Source: Raphanus sativus (Eukaryota; Streptophyta; Magnoliopsida; Brassicales; Brassicaceae). From it: a DNA stretch of 64,000 bases. This document shows, in pieces, positions 35,925 through 49,268 of the stretch. Each line of letters opens with the position of its first letter. Position 1 is the stretch's first letter. A program made the translations under genes and the position numbers. Location: NCBI RefSeq assembly GCF_000801105.2, contig NC_079512.1, positions 32,319,848 through 32,383,847 of the forward strand, written 5' to 3'. A model generated the notes under the pieces. That model was not told where the DNA came from. It did not search any database and saw nothing but the letters and a program-made list of their open reading frames with translations.

Positions 35925-37088
35925 ATGGGGATGGAGGAGAAGCAGAAACCTAATTTTCATGACCATCTCATAGGAAAAGACACGCCCCTCTCATGGTCAG
36001 ATCTTCCTCAAGATCTCTTGAATTCTATCTTCGAACGTCTCACCTTTGCTAATTTCCAACGAGCCAAAGCCGTATGTTCTTCTTGGCTCGCCTCCTCGAG
36101 ACAATGCGTGCCCAAAAAACAAAACCATTGGTTGATTCTCTTCCCCGAAGACAACGAAAACAATTACCAATGCACGTTGTTCAATCCAGAGGAACGAGAC
36201 AAACTTCACAGAACGAAAGATCTTGGTCTCGAGTTTGCAAAGAGTTTTTGTATAGCAACCTATGGAAGCTGGCTCTTGATGCAATACCCTCGATGTAGTC
36301 TCTACGTTTTGAATCTCTTTACCCACGAGAGAATCAATCTACCTTCCGTGGAGTCGCAGCTTGGAACGGCAAAGGTGGAGCGAACCCTAGATGGAGATGG
36401 CAATGTTGAGTTTCGCACTACAGGTCCCGACGGAAAGGTGTATAGAGGTACTAGTATACGAAACCCTGTGTTTTGGATCGATGAAAGAACCAACGATTAT
36501 GTTGTCGTATGGGGACTTCGAGACTTGTGTGTTGTTTATTCAAAGAAGGGAGATACGGCCTGGACTCAACTTCCCAAAACCTCAGGCTGCGTTGACGTGG
36601 TTTACAAGGAATCCAAGCTTTACTTCTTGAGCTTGTCCGGTTGTTTCTTTATCTTCGATTTGTCTGGAGAGACTCCGCAACAAATCTTTCAGTGTGGTGT
36701 TATCGTGGAAAGACTACGCTTAGGTCTTGTTGTTCCGACAAAACTTGTAGTCACCGTGACGGGAGAAGTCTTCAAGGCTGAAAAATGGTGGAGGTCGAGG
36801 TCTAAAACCTGGACCTTTCGTGTTATCAAGATTTGTTCACCAGGATTCCTGAGGAATCACCAACTGGTTGGTTCTTTGGGCGACGAGTCAATGCTTTTGG
36901 AACAAGGCGTCACTGTGCTCAGCAATGAAGGATTCATCAGAGACTGCATCTATTTCAGTGATATAAGAGAGAACACTTATTCTATCTTTCTTTTTAATCT
37001 CAAGACAAAGAAGACAGAGCCGCTTCACAACTTTGATCGTTCCCTAGCTCAATTCTCTAGAGCTCGTTGGTTCTTACCACAAACATGA
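35925..37088 (+). CDS. F-box protein with DUF295-type C-terminal domain
   Basis: A single-exon gene of 387 aa, expected to act as the substrate-recognition subunit of an SCF E3 ligase. The F-box is near residues 23-62 (SDLPQDLLNSIFERLTFANF, CSSWLAS), and the DUF295-type region fills the rest, with WLILFPED, VFWIDERTNDYVVV, DLSGETPQQIF and the terminal SRARWFLPQT. It is the intact paralogue of the gene at 32617 and the fragment at 25340; together they form a small local F-box cluster like that at At4g22170-At4g22180. A second ATG at 35931 is also possible. Such plant F-box genes duplicate and decay fast, in keeping with the broken neighbours. The substrate is unknown. Confidence 0.9.
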   Translation: MGMEEKQKPNFHDHLIGKDTPLSWSDLPQDLLNSIFERLTFANFQRAKAVCSSWLASSRQCVPKKQNHWLILFPEDNENNYQCTLFNPEERDKLHRTKDLGLEFAKSFCIATYGSWLLMQYPRCSLYVLNLFTHERINLPSVESQLGTAKVERTLDGDGNVEFRTTGPDGKVYRGTSIRNPVFWIDERTNDYVVVWGLRDLCVVYSKKGDTAWTQLPKTSGCVDVVYKESKLYFLSLSGCFFIFDLSGETPQQIFQCGVIVERLRLGLVVPTKLVVTVTGEVFKAEKWWRSRSKTWTFRVIKICSPGFLRNHQLVGSLGDESMLLEQGVTVLSNEGFIRDCIYFSDIRENTYSIFLFNLKTKKTEPLHNFDRSLAQFSRARWFLPQT

Positions 37089-38101
37089 TTTGATCTCAAC
37101 TACGTTATGTGAGGAAACTAAGTGTGTTTATAGGTTTATGAAAAAGCTATTGTTTACCCTAAGTTCCCTCATAGTACGCCTAAGTAAATGTATTTTCCTT
37201 TTCTTATATTTGTTGCCCAAACATTAACAAGGACTCCATACAAGATCCTAAGTGTGGTGATTTTTATAACAATTTGTATTGACACAGTAACTTAGTTATT
37301 GTATGTTTCAACTTACATATTGTTTTTATACCAACATAACTTGAAGATGACCATCTAATTTGGTTGAGATCGAACCCAACTCATTGGATCGATTCAATAT
37401 GCTTTGAATAGTTCTGAAGTGCGTAACATTCATGGTTTACTGTCACAAACTGTTTGATGTTGTGCAACAATAAAATTGGAGAGACAGACACTATTCGACA
37501 TTGATCAACCGTGTTTGTGTAATTGTGTTTGTGAAGTTGGGTAATTACGGTCAGATATTTTTGTATGAATGCAATTTCTCCCGAAAAAACAGAGACTGGT
37601 GTTAGGGAATAGTGGTGTCTTTGATGGTTAACTTTCACCCAAACGGCCAAACCCAAGACCCTTTTTGTCATCCAGTAGTTTTTGATTGAAATCGTAAGGC
37701 TGGTGTTACACAATACCTTTTCCTTGAATAGTAAACTAAAATTATAAATCGTCACATCATAAATTAATAATCTGTTCCACATTATACGATTGAATTTTTA
37801 GCAAAGAACATTTACCTCCAGTAAATTGGTAGTTTTGTACAGATAGAAAATTACATCTACAAAAAAGAAAATTGTTTACTTGGTCATGAAACTAACCCAT
37901 AAAAATGTAGATAAGTATAACTGTTTAACATTTTATATTAGAAAGCTTTCTCATTCTTAATTTACATGATATAATAAGCAAACACGAATATTTGCCCAAA
38001 TCCACACATCGTACTAACAGCAAAAGTAGCAAATAAAAATAAATAGACCCTTTGAGGGGACACTATTAATAGGGGTTTTACTATAATACTACAAAACAAA
38101 G
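37089..38101. other. Spacer between F-box gene and Ser/Arg-rich gene
   Basis: The two genes converge here, so the spacer holds two 3' flanks. Apart from AT-rich sequence nothing is recognised, and short open frames have no domain support. Confidence 0.6.
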
Positions 38102-39112
38102 TCAATGAACTTTCTTAATGAAAAGATTACGAAAGCCAAATAAACCATTAGGATTGGGATTATTATTAACATTGGCGATATTATCATCACTCCCAATGTT
38201 ACTACTTCCACTCTGGTCGTTTCTGCAGCTTAACCGGCTCCGATAACCGATGCACATTGGCACGTTCAAGTTTATGACTTTTGCTTTATTGCTCTCCATT
38301 CCAGTTTTACCCCTACGCGCCTCGGGAACCTCTCTTTTACCCGAAAGCCGACCCACCGGCTCGGATATCGTTTTCCCTGTCGGAGCTCCACTTCCACGTC
38401 GGACTTGCCAGACTGGACTGTTCCGACCAAGATGCACGCCGTTACGACCGGGACTGCTCGGCCATTTCCTCGACTTCGACTCGCCGGTGGAGTTGCTCCG
38501 GGAACACGGCGCGCTGCTGGCTTTCCGGGTCGTCGGAGCTCCAAACGACATTCTGGGTCGTGTCACGTTGTTGCCAGCGGATCTGCTTCTCGAAAACGGC
38601 CAAATGTTGATATTCAGCTCCGCTCCTGAGCCTGAGCCCGAACCAGGACCCGTACCCGAACCGGACTTTTTCTCTTTCTTCTTTTTGTCTTTCACCTTCT
38701 CTTTCTTCCCGACAGGTTTATGTTCGGTCTTCTTGAATATATCCCTCCACCGCTTCGAAACCGTCGGTTCACGGGTCAACTCGGGTCCTAAACCGGGTCC
38801 GGTTTCGTTTTTCTGCTCTGTGATCAAAGCATCGGTCGAAGGAGATGGATCCGGGTCGCACTCCGAGGCATTTGGGTCGGGTTGAGGTTCGGATTTGATG
38901 GGTAGGAGGTCAAGAGGGAGGAGAACGCCGTCGTGGAAAAGCTCGTCGGCGGAGAGAAGATCTGATTCGGTTTGAAGGAATGAAGAGTTTGTTAGACGCC
39001 AGAACTCGAATTCTGGAGAGTTGGAGTCGCAGCTGCTCCTCCGTCTTTGGCTACCGCACGGGGAGAGAGTCTCCGGTGGAGGTTTACTGCTTATGCTCGT
39101 CGGACTATCCAT
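38102..39112 (-). CDS. Ser/Arg/Pro-rich protein of unknown function (At4g22190-like)
   Basis: A single-exon protein of 336 aa starting at MDSPTSISSKPPPETLS. The family is not assigned with certainty. Near residues 30-70 it has SPEFEFWRLTNSS and SADELFHDGVLLPLDLLPIK, the layout of plant proteins with an EFEF motif followed by an ADELF...LPL motif. The middle is Lys-rich (KKEKVKDKKKKEKK), followed by Gly/Ser repeats and many Ser-Arg stretches. The C-terminus is RNLFIKKVH. Most of it is probably disordered. An upstream extension of the frame exists, but the ATG at 39112 follows a GA/CT-rich leader (39119-39140) and fits the family. Position between the F-box genes and AKT2 matches At4g22190. GC content is higher than in neighbouring genes. 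Confidence 0.8.
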   Translation of the reverse strand: MDSPTSISSKPPPETLSPCGSQRRRSSCDSNSPEFEFWRLTNSSFLQTESDLLSADELFHDGVLLPLDLLPIKSEPQPDPNASECDPDPSPSTDALITEQKNETGPGLGPELTREPTVSKRWRDIFKKTEHKPVGKKEKVKDKKKKEKKSGSGTGPGSGSGSGAELNINIWPFSRSRSAGNNVTRPRMSFGAPTTRKASSAPCSRSNSTGESKSRKWPSSPGRNGVHLGRNSPVWQVRRGSGAPTGKTISEPVGRLSGKREVPEARRGKTGMESNKAKVINLNVPMCIGYRSRLSCRNDQSGSSNIGSDDNIANVNNNPNPNGLFGFRNLFIKKVH

Positions 39113-42100
39113 TTCGCTGGGAGAGGGAGAGGGAGAGAGAGAGCGTTGCAAGGTTGAGGATGATATTAATGAAATATATAGAGAGAGATAAACTGAGCAG
39201 GTGCAATGTGACATTATATGCAGAGTACATAAATGACGGAAAATTATATACCAAATCATATTTTTCCATTATTTTAGATTGCGATGTCAAAAATTAAATT
39301 AAAATAGATGGAATTTGTTTATAACTGGAAAATATCTCTAATTTAGTTAATTTTATATTTCTTTCCGTTATTAAAATTTATAGAATATTGAACATGAATA
39401 CAAGACAAGATTCAACAAACCTACTTATTTTTTTTTATCAATCAATAAACGGAGTAATAAATTTCTTTTCTTTTACAAAAGACGGAGTAGTAAATTTCAA
39501 ACAAAATTTCACCAAGCCTTAGATATTTTCACTGAAGTAGATTAATGTATGTGATAGTTGGGATAGTGCCATTTAAACTATATAGTTGGTAATACGATTA
39601 CATGATTGGATTGTTGTGTATATAGATCCCACGGTATAATATTCATGTATATGCAGCGCCGGACTAATCTCTTATATAATGTCCTAATCCAAAATTTAAA
39701 ATTATGCTTTTGTACAAAATTTTTCAAAACTACAAAATAGTATTAAAACAATTAAATTTTCATTTAAAAATCAAAATTCATAGTCTGTATTTAAATATAG
39801 ATTTTCTTACATTTTTATTTATAAAAGAATTTATTAGACTTACATAGTCAAGCTTTTCAGCCATTTACGTTTCAATTGATAATATAATCTATTCATTTAA
39901 CTTTTTTATGATATGATAAACAACAACTAATTTTTTGCCAACTCTAGCTTCAAGATACTTTATTTCAGATGTGGTGATCGTTACCAGAATAGTCAACAAT
40001 ATACATCAAGAAAATTTTATGTTTTGATAATAATTATTCATTTTTATTAAAAATCAAACATTTCAATAGATTTTCTAACTTTTTTAGATAATGATTTTCA
40101 AAGAATTTTTACTACCATAAAAAATATCATCAGTTATGTCTGAATGCGTCTCATTTTTTTAAAAAAAAATCTAAATTCAAGCATGATAACCTAAAGGTAT
40201 CATCACTTGCATTTGTTTACCTTAAGCAAACAAGAATCTAAAAGGTTTTCCGTATTTTTGAATTTTTTAAATCTAGATTCAAAGGAAACTAGAACTTGTT
40301 TCGTGAGTGTGTTGAAATAATCAATCTTAAAAATTTTCTACAACAATTTATTTGTTTATTAATATTAGTAAAAAAAATTCAAAAAATATATTTATTTATT
40401 TGGATACCTTAATCTACGTAATATCAAAGAAATCATCATGCACCATTTTTCATATGCTATTCTTTTTTTCCTTTTGCAGCATTGTTTATTACTTGTTAAT
40501 TGTTATTATTAGTTCACCATTAATAGTTGATCCTGAAGACCTTGAAGCTCTTTCTCTCCATGTATATACGACCCAACTCATTAACTCTCCTCACCTAACT
40601 TTGATTTTAAGCAAATATAGACCATATGAATCACTTCTATATTTCAGGAGACAAAGCTAACCAAACTGTAGGTTTTCGTATGTAGATCGCCAAATTCATA
40701 TTTAAAATCCAGCTCATGACGAGACTTTTCAAGTATAACTTATGCTAAACTACAGTTGATTATTTGAAAATCATTTTGAGACTCATATTATCATTTTATG
40801 CCAATAGTTCTTTTGAACTAGTAGTTTTTTTTTTTGAGAAAGATTGAACTAGTAGTTTAGTGTTTGGAATAAGTTCTATAATGCATTTAGTTCGATTTCT
40901 GTTGGAAAAAAAAGATTTATTCCACATTTTGACATTACAACAACGGTTTTCAACTAGGGAAATTATTTTGGACCTGGGTCTAGACTCCAAACAACTCCTA
41001 ATTAAAAAACAAATAGCCAAATTTTATTTTATTTACACTTTTCCAAGACAAACGCCATACTTCAAAACAAATAGCCAAATACTATCCTTCCCATTGTTGT
41101 TTTTTTATTTGTTAACTTAACCTTTGTATTGCATTTCGCTTCTCTTATACTAATTTCCAACTTTTTACACATGCACATACGTCTATATCCTTCGTAGTAT
41201 TGTTGTTTTACTTGTTAACACATCCTTTGTATTGCATATGGCTTCTCATCTTATATAAACATGAACATAATGTGGAAGGCATAAAAATAAGGAGAATATT
41301 AATCCCACTAAAATTTATTCCTGGACCCCTCGGAACTTGATATTTTCTCGTTTCATGATTAATGGTTTCCGAGAAAATAGCAAACGAAAGGTAAACTTTA
41401 TGGATTACAAGAATGAAATTTGCAAACTGAAGTTGACCCTTTTCATGTTTAAAATCTTCTAGGATTATCATTACCCTGAAACCCGGGAGTCATTTCATTC
41501 TACATTTCGTCTTGTTTTGTTTTCTTCTTATACAACACAAAAGTTATCAGTGGCTTTTAATTCAAATATGATGTCATTGGTGATACCGAGTTTCAAAAAT
41601 TTAATTATTTATACATCATAAGATTTTCAATCATTTCTTTAATTTGACTAAAAATAATTAGAACAACAAATCACATTCCTCGACCGCATTTTATGGAAAA
41701 TAAAATAGCAAAATACTTAGGGTATACTTTAACATAAAAACACTTGAGTTTGTCAACTGTATATTTAACCACCAAGTTACTAGCGTATACGCAGACTATA
41801 CACATTCCGATTCGTATACGGCTGTACGTGTATGTACAAAAAAAGTCTATAAACCTTTCTTTTGTTGTCAAAATTGTTAAATTCTATTAATACAGTGTAT
41901 AAATTTAATAAATACATTTTACCTTCCACCAATTTTAAATAAGTTTCTGGTTATGTTTGATATTCTTCTTGTAGCTCACGAATAATTTTTATTCTTTTGT
42001 TCGGTTATGTTCTTTTGTCTTGCCAACTTCTGTATTTATTTGCCTTTTGTCAACCTTGACAAGTTATGTTTTATTTACGACACCAATATATAAAATAAAT

Positions 42101-43916
42101 ATTATTTTTTTGTTGACAATAAGGAAATTAAATACAAGCCACAGAGTATTACGAAAAATACAAAATATTAGCGATAAAAGAGCAGCCAGGAGAAGTAAAC
42201 GGGCTAAAACGAGGCCCATTAATAGATGGAAACAAATAATTAAGAACGGACGTGATCCCTGGGACCCACGCGTATTAAACGCTTTTAGCGCATACTGTAT
42301 TGTTCAGCTTTTTCTGCTGGAGCATTACCAATGGATCTGAATAAAACTTGATCATGAAACTATAACTATGTTTTACACATTGAATAAAAAATATCTATCA
42401 AATTAACATATTTTCAGCAATAAATCATTTATGATTTGAAATTCAGCACAAAAGATGAGTTTTTAATATATAAAAATTAGCTGGCGAAGAAAAAAAAGGA
42501 TAGAAATAATAGCGAAGAGATTTTGTTGGCTCGTTTATGTTTGGAAACAGACATAAGATAATGTAAGGCCATGTGATGGATAACACTCTCACACTCATTT
42601 AATGACGTGGGGTCTCTGATTACTAAATGTCATAAATACCCCTAACTCTCCTCTGCACGTAGCTTCGACGTTACATGGATTTGGTATCTGAAGTTTTCCT
42701 CAGTTCAGCATCCGTACACTGCCACCATGTTACGACTTCTTCAGATTAATCTTTAAAAGTTGTCTACCATAAAGTTTTTTTAATTTATCTAATCAGAGCT
42801 TTAACAGGACATTTTCTTATAATTTAACATAAATGTATATATTCGTATTTGGATAATAATGCTAAACGGAACTAAAGTTTGGTAATCGACGGGGCCGCGT
42901 ATGTATAAACGGAGAAGGCTTTTCTTTGGTAGGTCCTTACACAGCATGCTCATGTATTTTACTATTTTTTGTTTGATTTTATTGTCAGCTAGTTGTATTT
43001 TTCAAACTAATTACAAATCTAAAGGTATAGTTTGAATGTTATTTTGGTTCTATGTATTGGCCCTTTGATACTATATCTTCTGAACAATACTTCATTACCC
43101 AATATTACATGCAAATCTAAACATGTTTTGCATATGATAGTTGTTCACAACTTCCAAATTTAACAATAGAAATTTATGTAATCTTCATCGTGAGAGAAAA
43201 ATCGAAGTTGCATTGAACTTTTGATGTTTATTTGCTTATCTGTATTTGTATTACTTAAGCTGATTTACTATAAAATGTGTAAGGCAGGGTTTTTGGAGTT
43301 GTGTCCCAGACTTCAAGTGGTGCAAAAAGTCGTATTGTTGTGTGGATTCATTGACAAAGAAGTATCATAAACTGACGTGATGATCACGTGATCATTCTCT
43401 TCAACGACTATATTCCATTTTTTTTTGTCAACTAACTATATTCCATAATACCAAACAAAATAAAGTGTACAACCTCAGAAAGATGTTCCGAAATAAAAAT
43501 AAAACTCAATAATTCGAACCGTAGCCATAGCATGTGATACTGGTACTACGGACAGTCACGTCACCTTTCATGAAAGACTAATGTTGAAAAGTTCTTTTTT
43601 TTACTAATGTTGAAAAGTTAGTAACATTATATTACGTTTTGATAATTTTTAGCTCAATTTTAGTTTTCTTTTTTCTTGATAAATTTAGTACGATTTATCA
43701 TTCTCAGATTCACACTATTTATACACGAACATGTTTACCAGATCACTGTTACAACGAAAAAAGTTTACCAGATCACTTTTACATTTTCTTACTCCAGCAA
43801 TAATACATTTTACATCCAATAATATCATATCTTCGCTTTTTTTTTAACTTCGAATTCATTTTTTCACGCTAATAATCTTATATCTCATACATTTTTTTGT
43901 TTTTAAACTTCGTTTT
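39113..43916. other. Long spacer between the Ser/Arg-rich gene and AKT2
   Basis: About 4.8 kb of AT-rich sequence. Open frames of 60-106 codons are present, but none shows a domain or sensible codon use. No complete transposon ends were found. The left end is the upstream region of the Ser/Arg-rich gene and the right end is the 3' flank of AKT2. Confidence 0.55.
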
Positions 43917-46900
43917 CTAAATTATTATCTTCTCCACAAAGTAAAGCTTGTCATTGTCTCTAATCACTTCAATACTGTCAATCTCAGCTCCATCTTCATT
44001 CGTCACCATCATCTCACTTCCGTCAAACCCAAGCTTTTCATCTGTTTCATGCACACAAAACGAACCGTGTTAAAAAGAAAAACAAACCAAACCCGGTTGG
44101 CACACTGAACCAGACCTGGTCTAAGATCACAACCTACATGCATCATCATAAACTTGTAATACTCATGTTTGCACTCTAATCCTGATTCTCATGTACCACC
44201 ACCAGAACAAGAACCGGCCAACAAAAGACCCAAAAGGCAAAAAGACTAAATCCCAATCTTGGTTCATTGCGTTTTACCAACATAACCGGTCGGTACGAAA
44301 CTCAAATGCACATAAACCGAATGTGTAAAACATGTCTTTACCTGCAATTTTCTTGAGATCATTCAGTGAAGGAGGAAGCAAAATAAGCATCCCAGCTTCA
44401 TAGCTATTTTTTGCTTTTCTCTCCAATGGATGTCCTCTGAAAATACTCACTCTTTCTTTTTCTTTTTCCGCAACACTTAACTTCTCCAATGATGTGAACT
44501 TGTTTGCGTTGACACCCACCACATCTGCACCGTTCGTAGTTAGGAGATTAACCATATCCATTTGGTTCTCGGACATTGAGACCTGCAAAGCTGTGAAACC
44601 ATGGTGGTCCTTCGTGTCAATATTGATCCCCTGTTTCAGAAGATCCTTTATTACTTCTACATTGTTCTGTCTCACAGCTTCACATAGAAGATCTCCAGCT
44701 ACGTGTGGATCCGATATGGCTGCAAAATGATAAAGGATTCTGAAAATCGAGTGGTGCTTCTTTGAGATTGCTTCCCATAGAGCCGTGTTGCCACTCACAT
44801 CTGCAAGTGAATATTGTACTTAATACATTTCTGTATAATCTTAAAATATATAATATACTTCTTAATTATGATGTGCTCACCTCTTATGTGAATGTTGCAT
44901 CCATGCTTTAGGAGTACTAGAACACAATCTTCATAGCCTTTAGAGGCTGCTATATGCTGAAACAATAATATAAGATAAATTAATGACTAATGATGAGTAA
45001 ATTTGGATTTTTGGTGGAAGCATAAAGTTACCAGTGGAGTTTTTCCTTTGGAATCTGTAATGTCAGGGCTTAACTTAGCCTTGAGTATCTCATCAAGAAG
45101 AGCTGCATTGCCTGTAGATACAACTGTGATAAGATTCGACGCAATGTTAGGTGAACCTTCATCCTTCTCTCCATCTTGTTGTGCACTTAGATCACCAACA
45201 TCTAAATCACTCAGCTTCTTGTGATGCTGCAAGAAGTTCTTGAGCATCACGGCATTGTCTTGTTGTTTAATCTGCATTGTCTCAATAAGGAACGATGTTT
45301 TGAGCCGGAGAAGCTGCGACAGAGACTTTGTTTGAAAAGTGTAGCTCTGAGGTCTGCAACAAAGTGCTCCAACTTCTCCAAATATGTCTCCACACCTTAG
45401 CGTGCCCAACACGCTATCTCTCTCCATCTCTGAGTCGATGATCTCAACTTCTCCTGATACGATTATGTAAACATCATCTGGTGCCTCGTTTTGCATGATG
45501 ACATCCTCTCTTGGAGGTATATACTCAGCCTTCATTTTGGAAACCTAATTAATACACAATTAAAAAAAAACTGTGTTTAGAGAAGTCATCCATGATCCAC
45601 AAAACCCTAGTTAGTAACTCTAACCAGGAGAAGAAGTATCTCTCTCGAGACGCCTTTGAAGAGGTAAACTTTTTCAACGGATGGAAGGAAAAGATGTTGA
45701 CAAATGCTCTTGTGGATAGATTTTGGGAGGTGGTCAATAACATGTTGCTGATTCAAGCTCTCTGCTTTAAACCTCAAACACATGTAAGCTAGTATCTGGT
45801 CTTTCAATCTTGGTGGCAATCTGTTTCTGTTTACAAAGTTCGACGCTGCTTGAATACTATTTCTCTGCACCACCACCACGACAACAACAACAACAAGCTC
45901 CCTAAGAAAACAATACAAAGATTAAAATAAACTAATTGTGTAATCAAAAGAGTGATCAGACTCACAAATTCCATGGTACGACGAGTCCCTTCCACGACCA
46001 AATTAGTCATGTTACCAATAAGATAAGCAGTGAGGCCGAGATTGAATAACATGTAGACCGTGATAAACACCATCTCAGTTGTGTTGCTTGCATGGAGATC
46101 TCCATATCCAACAGTGGTCATTGTTGTGATAGACCAATAAATGGCAGCAATGTACTTGATTGAAAGGCTTTTGTCCCTTATACTAGGGATTGCGTCGATC
46201 CATGTCTTTCCATGTGGATATCTGTCTGCTAGCAAGTAATAAATGCATCCAGCACAGTGCACTAGAAACAACGTCACCTGTAACAACACTCAAACCTCAT
46301 CATGTTTCTTGCAGTTACAATAGCAAAAGACACGTTTAGTTCCTTTACTCACACAGAGAAGTCGAATGCAGCGGATACAGAAGTAGCTGAATCTTATGTC
46401 CTTCTCTAGTCTGAAACAACACGTGAAACATGTGATGTTTATGTCAGTTTCTCATAAAAGGGTTTGATCATAGACATGACAAGGAGCCATATGTGTGTAC
46501 CTTGTGAAGAGGTGTTTGACGCGTCGGAGTCTCCAAAACCTGAGCAGTCCCAAGATATTACAAGTGAGGTTCAACCTGCCTGTGCCGGTGACTAAGTATC
46601 CAATTGCATCAAAGGGTATAGTGGATGCAACATCCATCAAGAACCACGTAGAAAGGTACCTTTAATGAGAGAATTAAAATATCATTTTTATTAGTTAGTA
46701 CCCTCCTACCTACACAATTATTACAAAACCTTTTGGTCCACTGAATATTTATAGAGGGAATCTTTCTGTACTTTCCATATCCAGTAATTTTGTCTAATTG
46801 CTGATGAGTAAAAAAATAAAGAATCACATGGTGTGGGCACACAAGAGTCACCTAAACTTTGTCGTCTTCTCACAAACTAATCAAAGGTTGACACTAAAAA

Positions 46901-47499
46901 GATCCTGAACAACAGAGAGACTGACCTCACTGCAATCTGTTTGGGTTCACGGACAAGAAGATGTGTTCTTCGGTCTATGTAGGCAACGAAGAACGTTAAG
47001 ACAATGTCAACAGCGAAGAACAAGTCTACGATGTTGTCTGCGATACAGAGGTTTCTCTTTGGTGAGGAGTTCAGAAACGCGACTTCAAACGGGTAAACCC
47101 ACGCAGAGTATGCAACCAAAAGCACCATAAATGATTCCCACCCCCTGAGTCAACCACACATAGTCATTAGTATACTTATTTACCTTATTACAAGATCACT
47201 AATCATCATTCAACTTCCATTAACTCGGTAGTTTTGTTCACAGAGACAATAGATAATAAGAAGAATATGTCGGTTAAGTACCTGTATCTTGAATCCAAGG
47301 GTGAGATGACCCATCCACTAGAAATGATTTGATTCTGGTTATAGCTAGCAACACCAAGCGGAGGAAGAATGAGCTTTGACAAGTTGTTCAAGCTGAGAGA
47401 AGAAGCATCATGCTCTTCATCTCTTTCTTTTCCTCGATGATGCTTCATCACGTCTGGAGATAAGTTGCAGTGGGATGCTGCTGAGTACTTGAGGTCCAT
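43917..47499 (-). CDS. AKT2: Shaker-type K+ channel AKT2 (AKT2/3)
   Basis: A weakly rectifying inward K+ channel, in Arabidopsis mainly of phloem plasma membrane. Ten exons join in frame: 47499-47282, 47144-46926, 46659-46501, 46410-46353, 46277-45966, 45864-45625, 45544-45032, 44956-44881, 44800-44342 and 44041-43917, giving 792 aa. S1-S3 lie in exon 2, the S4 voltage sensor in exon 3 ([16 protein letters not shown]), the pore with [10 protein letters not shown] and S6 in exon 5, the cyclic-nucleotide-binding-like domain in exons 6-7 ([23 protein letters not shown]), ankyrin repeats in exons 7-9, and the KHA domain in exons 9-10 ([35 protein letters not shown]). It starts at [14 protein letters not shown]. 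The order matches At4g22200. All key motifs are intact. Confidence 0.97.
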
Positions 47500-48568
47500 T
47501 ATATTCAACACCTCGATGAAGAAACAAAATTGTTAAGGTAAACTAACATAAAAAGAGAGAAAGAAAGAAAGAGAGACGTTCTGGTGGATGGTGTAATTAT
47601 TGCAAGGAAGAGGGAGTTTGTGGTGCCTATGGTGCAAACCGTACGTGGTGGTGGTGGTCCTATTGTCAAATGAGTGAGATTGGGGAAGCTTTTGTGGGGA
47701 ACAAAGCTTTTATTTTTGGAGGACGAGTCACAATAAATAAGGGAAGAAAATTAGTTGATTTAAAATGTTTTGGAAGATAAGGTGTGAAGTGTGATAGATG
47801 GGGGCCACAAAAGAGATTAGATAGGTAATGGTTGAGTCTGAGAATGATGCAAAACGTGGATTTAAGACTCTTTGAGGGTCCCAATGTTATCATTAGCAAC
47901 TTTTAAACTCTATGTTGAGAATATAGAAGAGATTAAGAGGACATTGTAACGCTACGTTTCCCGCATACTTAGAGAGAATGTTGTGTGTACTTTTTAAGCA
48001 CATTGACTAGCGGGTATATGAAGCAGAAGAAACTTATGAGATTAAAAAGGAATTAGATTCCAGTTGAGAAATGCATGGGACCAGTTTTTATTTTTTTAGG
48101 CGGAAAAGACGATATATTTCTCTATTCGTGTAGTCATCTTCGGTATAGTATTCATTTAGATTGATCATATATTCTTAAGTTGGCTTTTGAGGCACTCACA
48201 TAGTCACATGGTTAGCTTACAAAAAGGCACAACAAAGTGAAAGATAATTATAACCGATTCTGATTGTACTTTGGTTGTAGGAGAAATGTCATTATGATCC
48301 CGTACGGAAGTGTATCACAACGCCTAATTTGCTCCTTCACCATGTTGCCTAACTTCATCCACGTTACTTTCCTTCCAAGTAACCTGCCAAGTTCGATAAG
48401 AAGAAAACCATCAAGTTGTCTGAAAAATTGTTAACAAGATAAAACTCAATATTAAATTTGAGAAAACAATGCCTCAAATCGCAGAACTTACCAAGTCTTG
48501 TATAAACTGTGAGAACCAAATTTTGTCTTAGCTATTGGTATATTAAGTAATAAGAGAAATAGGCCCAA

Positions 48569-48814
48569 ATGCAGTCACCGGTGAGAGGGGGCACATGGAA
48601 GCCAACTTGGACTGTTTTTCTGAAACCTAACCTCGGTGAGCCACGTTATGCTGGTAGGGCATTTGCATCGCCAAGCTATTCTTCTGATGAATTCAGAGCA
48701 GATCGTAGGCTTCCATTCACCAGCAATCATGGTAAGCAGAAAAGTTATGAAGATCTGCCTTTCAGACAGAGTTCTAGAGATTCCTGGAGATTTTTTTTCC
48801 AAAATAATGTCTAG
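48569..48814 (+). pseudogene. Orphan coding-like fragment
   Basis: An open frame of 81 codons has normal-looking, mixed amino-acid content (RGGTWKPTWTVFLKPNLGEP; RADRRLPFTSNHGKQKSYED), unlike the AT-driven frames of the spacer. It has no good start context, promoter or domain, and ends in a homopolymer (RFFFQNN). It looks like a piece of a larger gene, left by deletion or carried in by a transposon; the parent gene is not recognised. Confidence 0.4.
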
Positions 48815-49039
48815 GCAAAAGGAAGGCAATGTCTTCTGAAGCTCCAAATTTGTCAACTCACTTGTTTTAACTGATCTCGAGCGTTATGTTCATCAGTTAC
48901 CAGGTAACTAACGTTTTGATTTTCGTCTAGAGATTTAGAACAACAGGCGAGTTAGATCCCGTGCAGAGCCTTTTAGTTTCAGATTAAAATTTAATACGGG
49001 CGCGTAAAAAATGTGTAAAAATCACCGATGAAGATGAAG

Positions 49040-49268
49040 TTTTAGGAAGTTTTAATGTTTCAAAATAGATGATGTTTTCATTTTTCAATGTGACTTTTTA
49101 CTTTATCAAAAACTGTATAACCAATGATATTCTATAGTGTATTTTGTAATTGGTTAAATTGTTTTAAATTTATATTTTAATCATAATTTTTAGAGTAAAA
49201 AAACAATTTTCTTAATAATTGTGCATAGTCTAAAACTTCAACTATTTTGAAACAGAGGGAAGGGAGTA
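49040..49268. mobile_element. Worn Stowaway-like MITE
   Basis: The right end reads GTTTCAAAATAGTTGAAGTT on the minus strand, preceded by TACTCCCTTCCCTCT. The left side has TGTTTCAAAATAGATGATGT in inverted relation to it. The outer left bases and the left TA target are not preserved. The approximately 230-bp length, AT-rich interior and CTCCCT-type end fit this class. Confidence 0.5.

Noticed and set aside
38250..38885. 211-codon frame opposite the Ser/Arg-rich gene
   Set aside because: Antisense shadow of a GC-rich, low-complexity coding region; no domain, and the minus-strand gene has family motifs and synteny.
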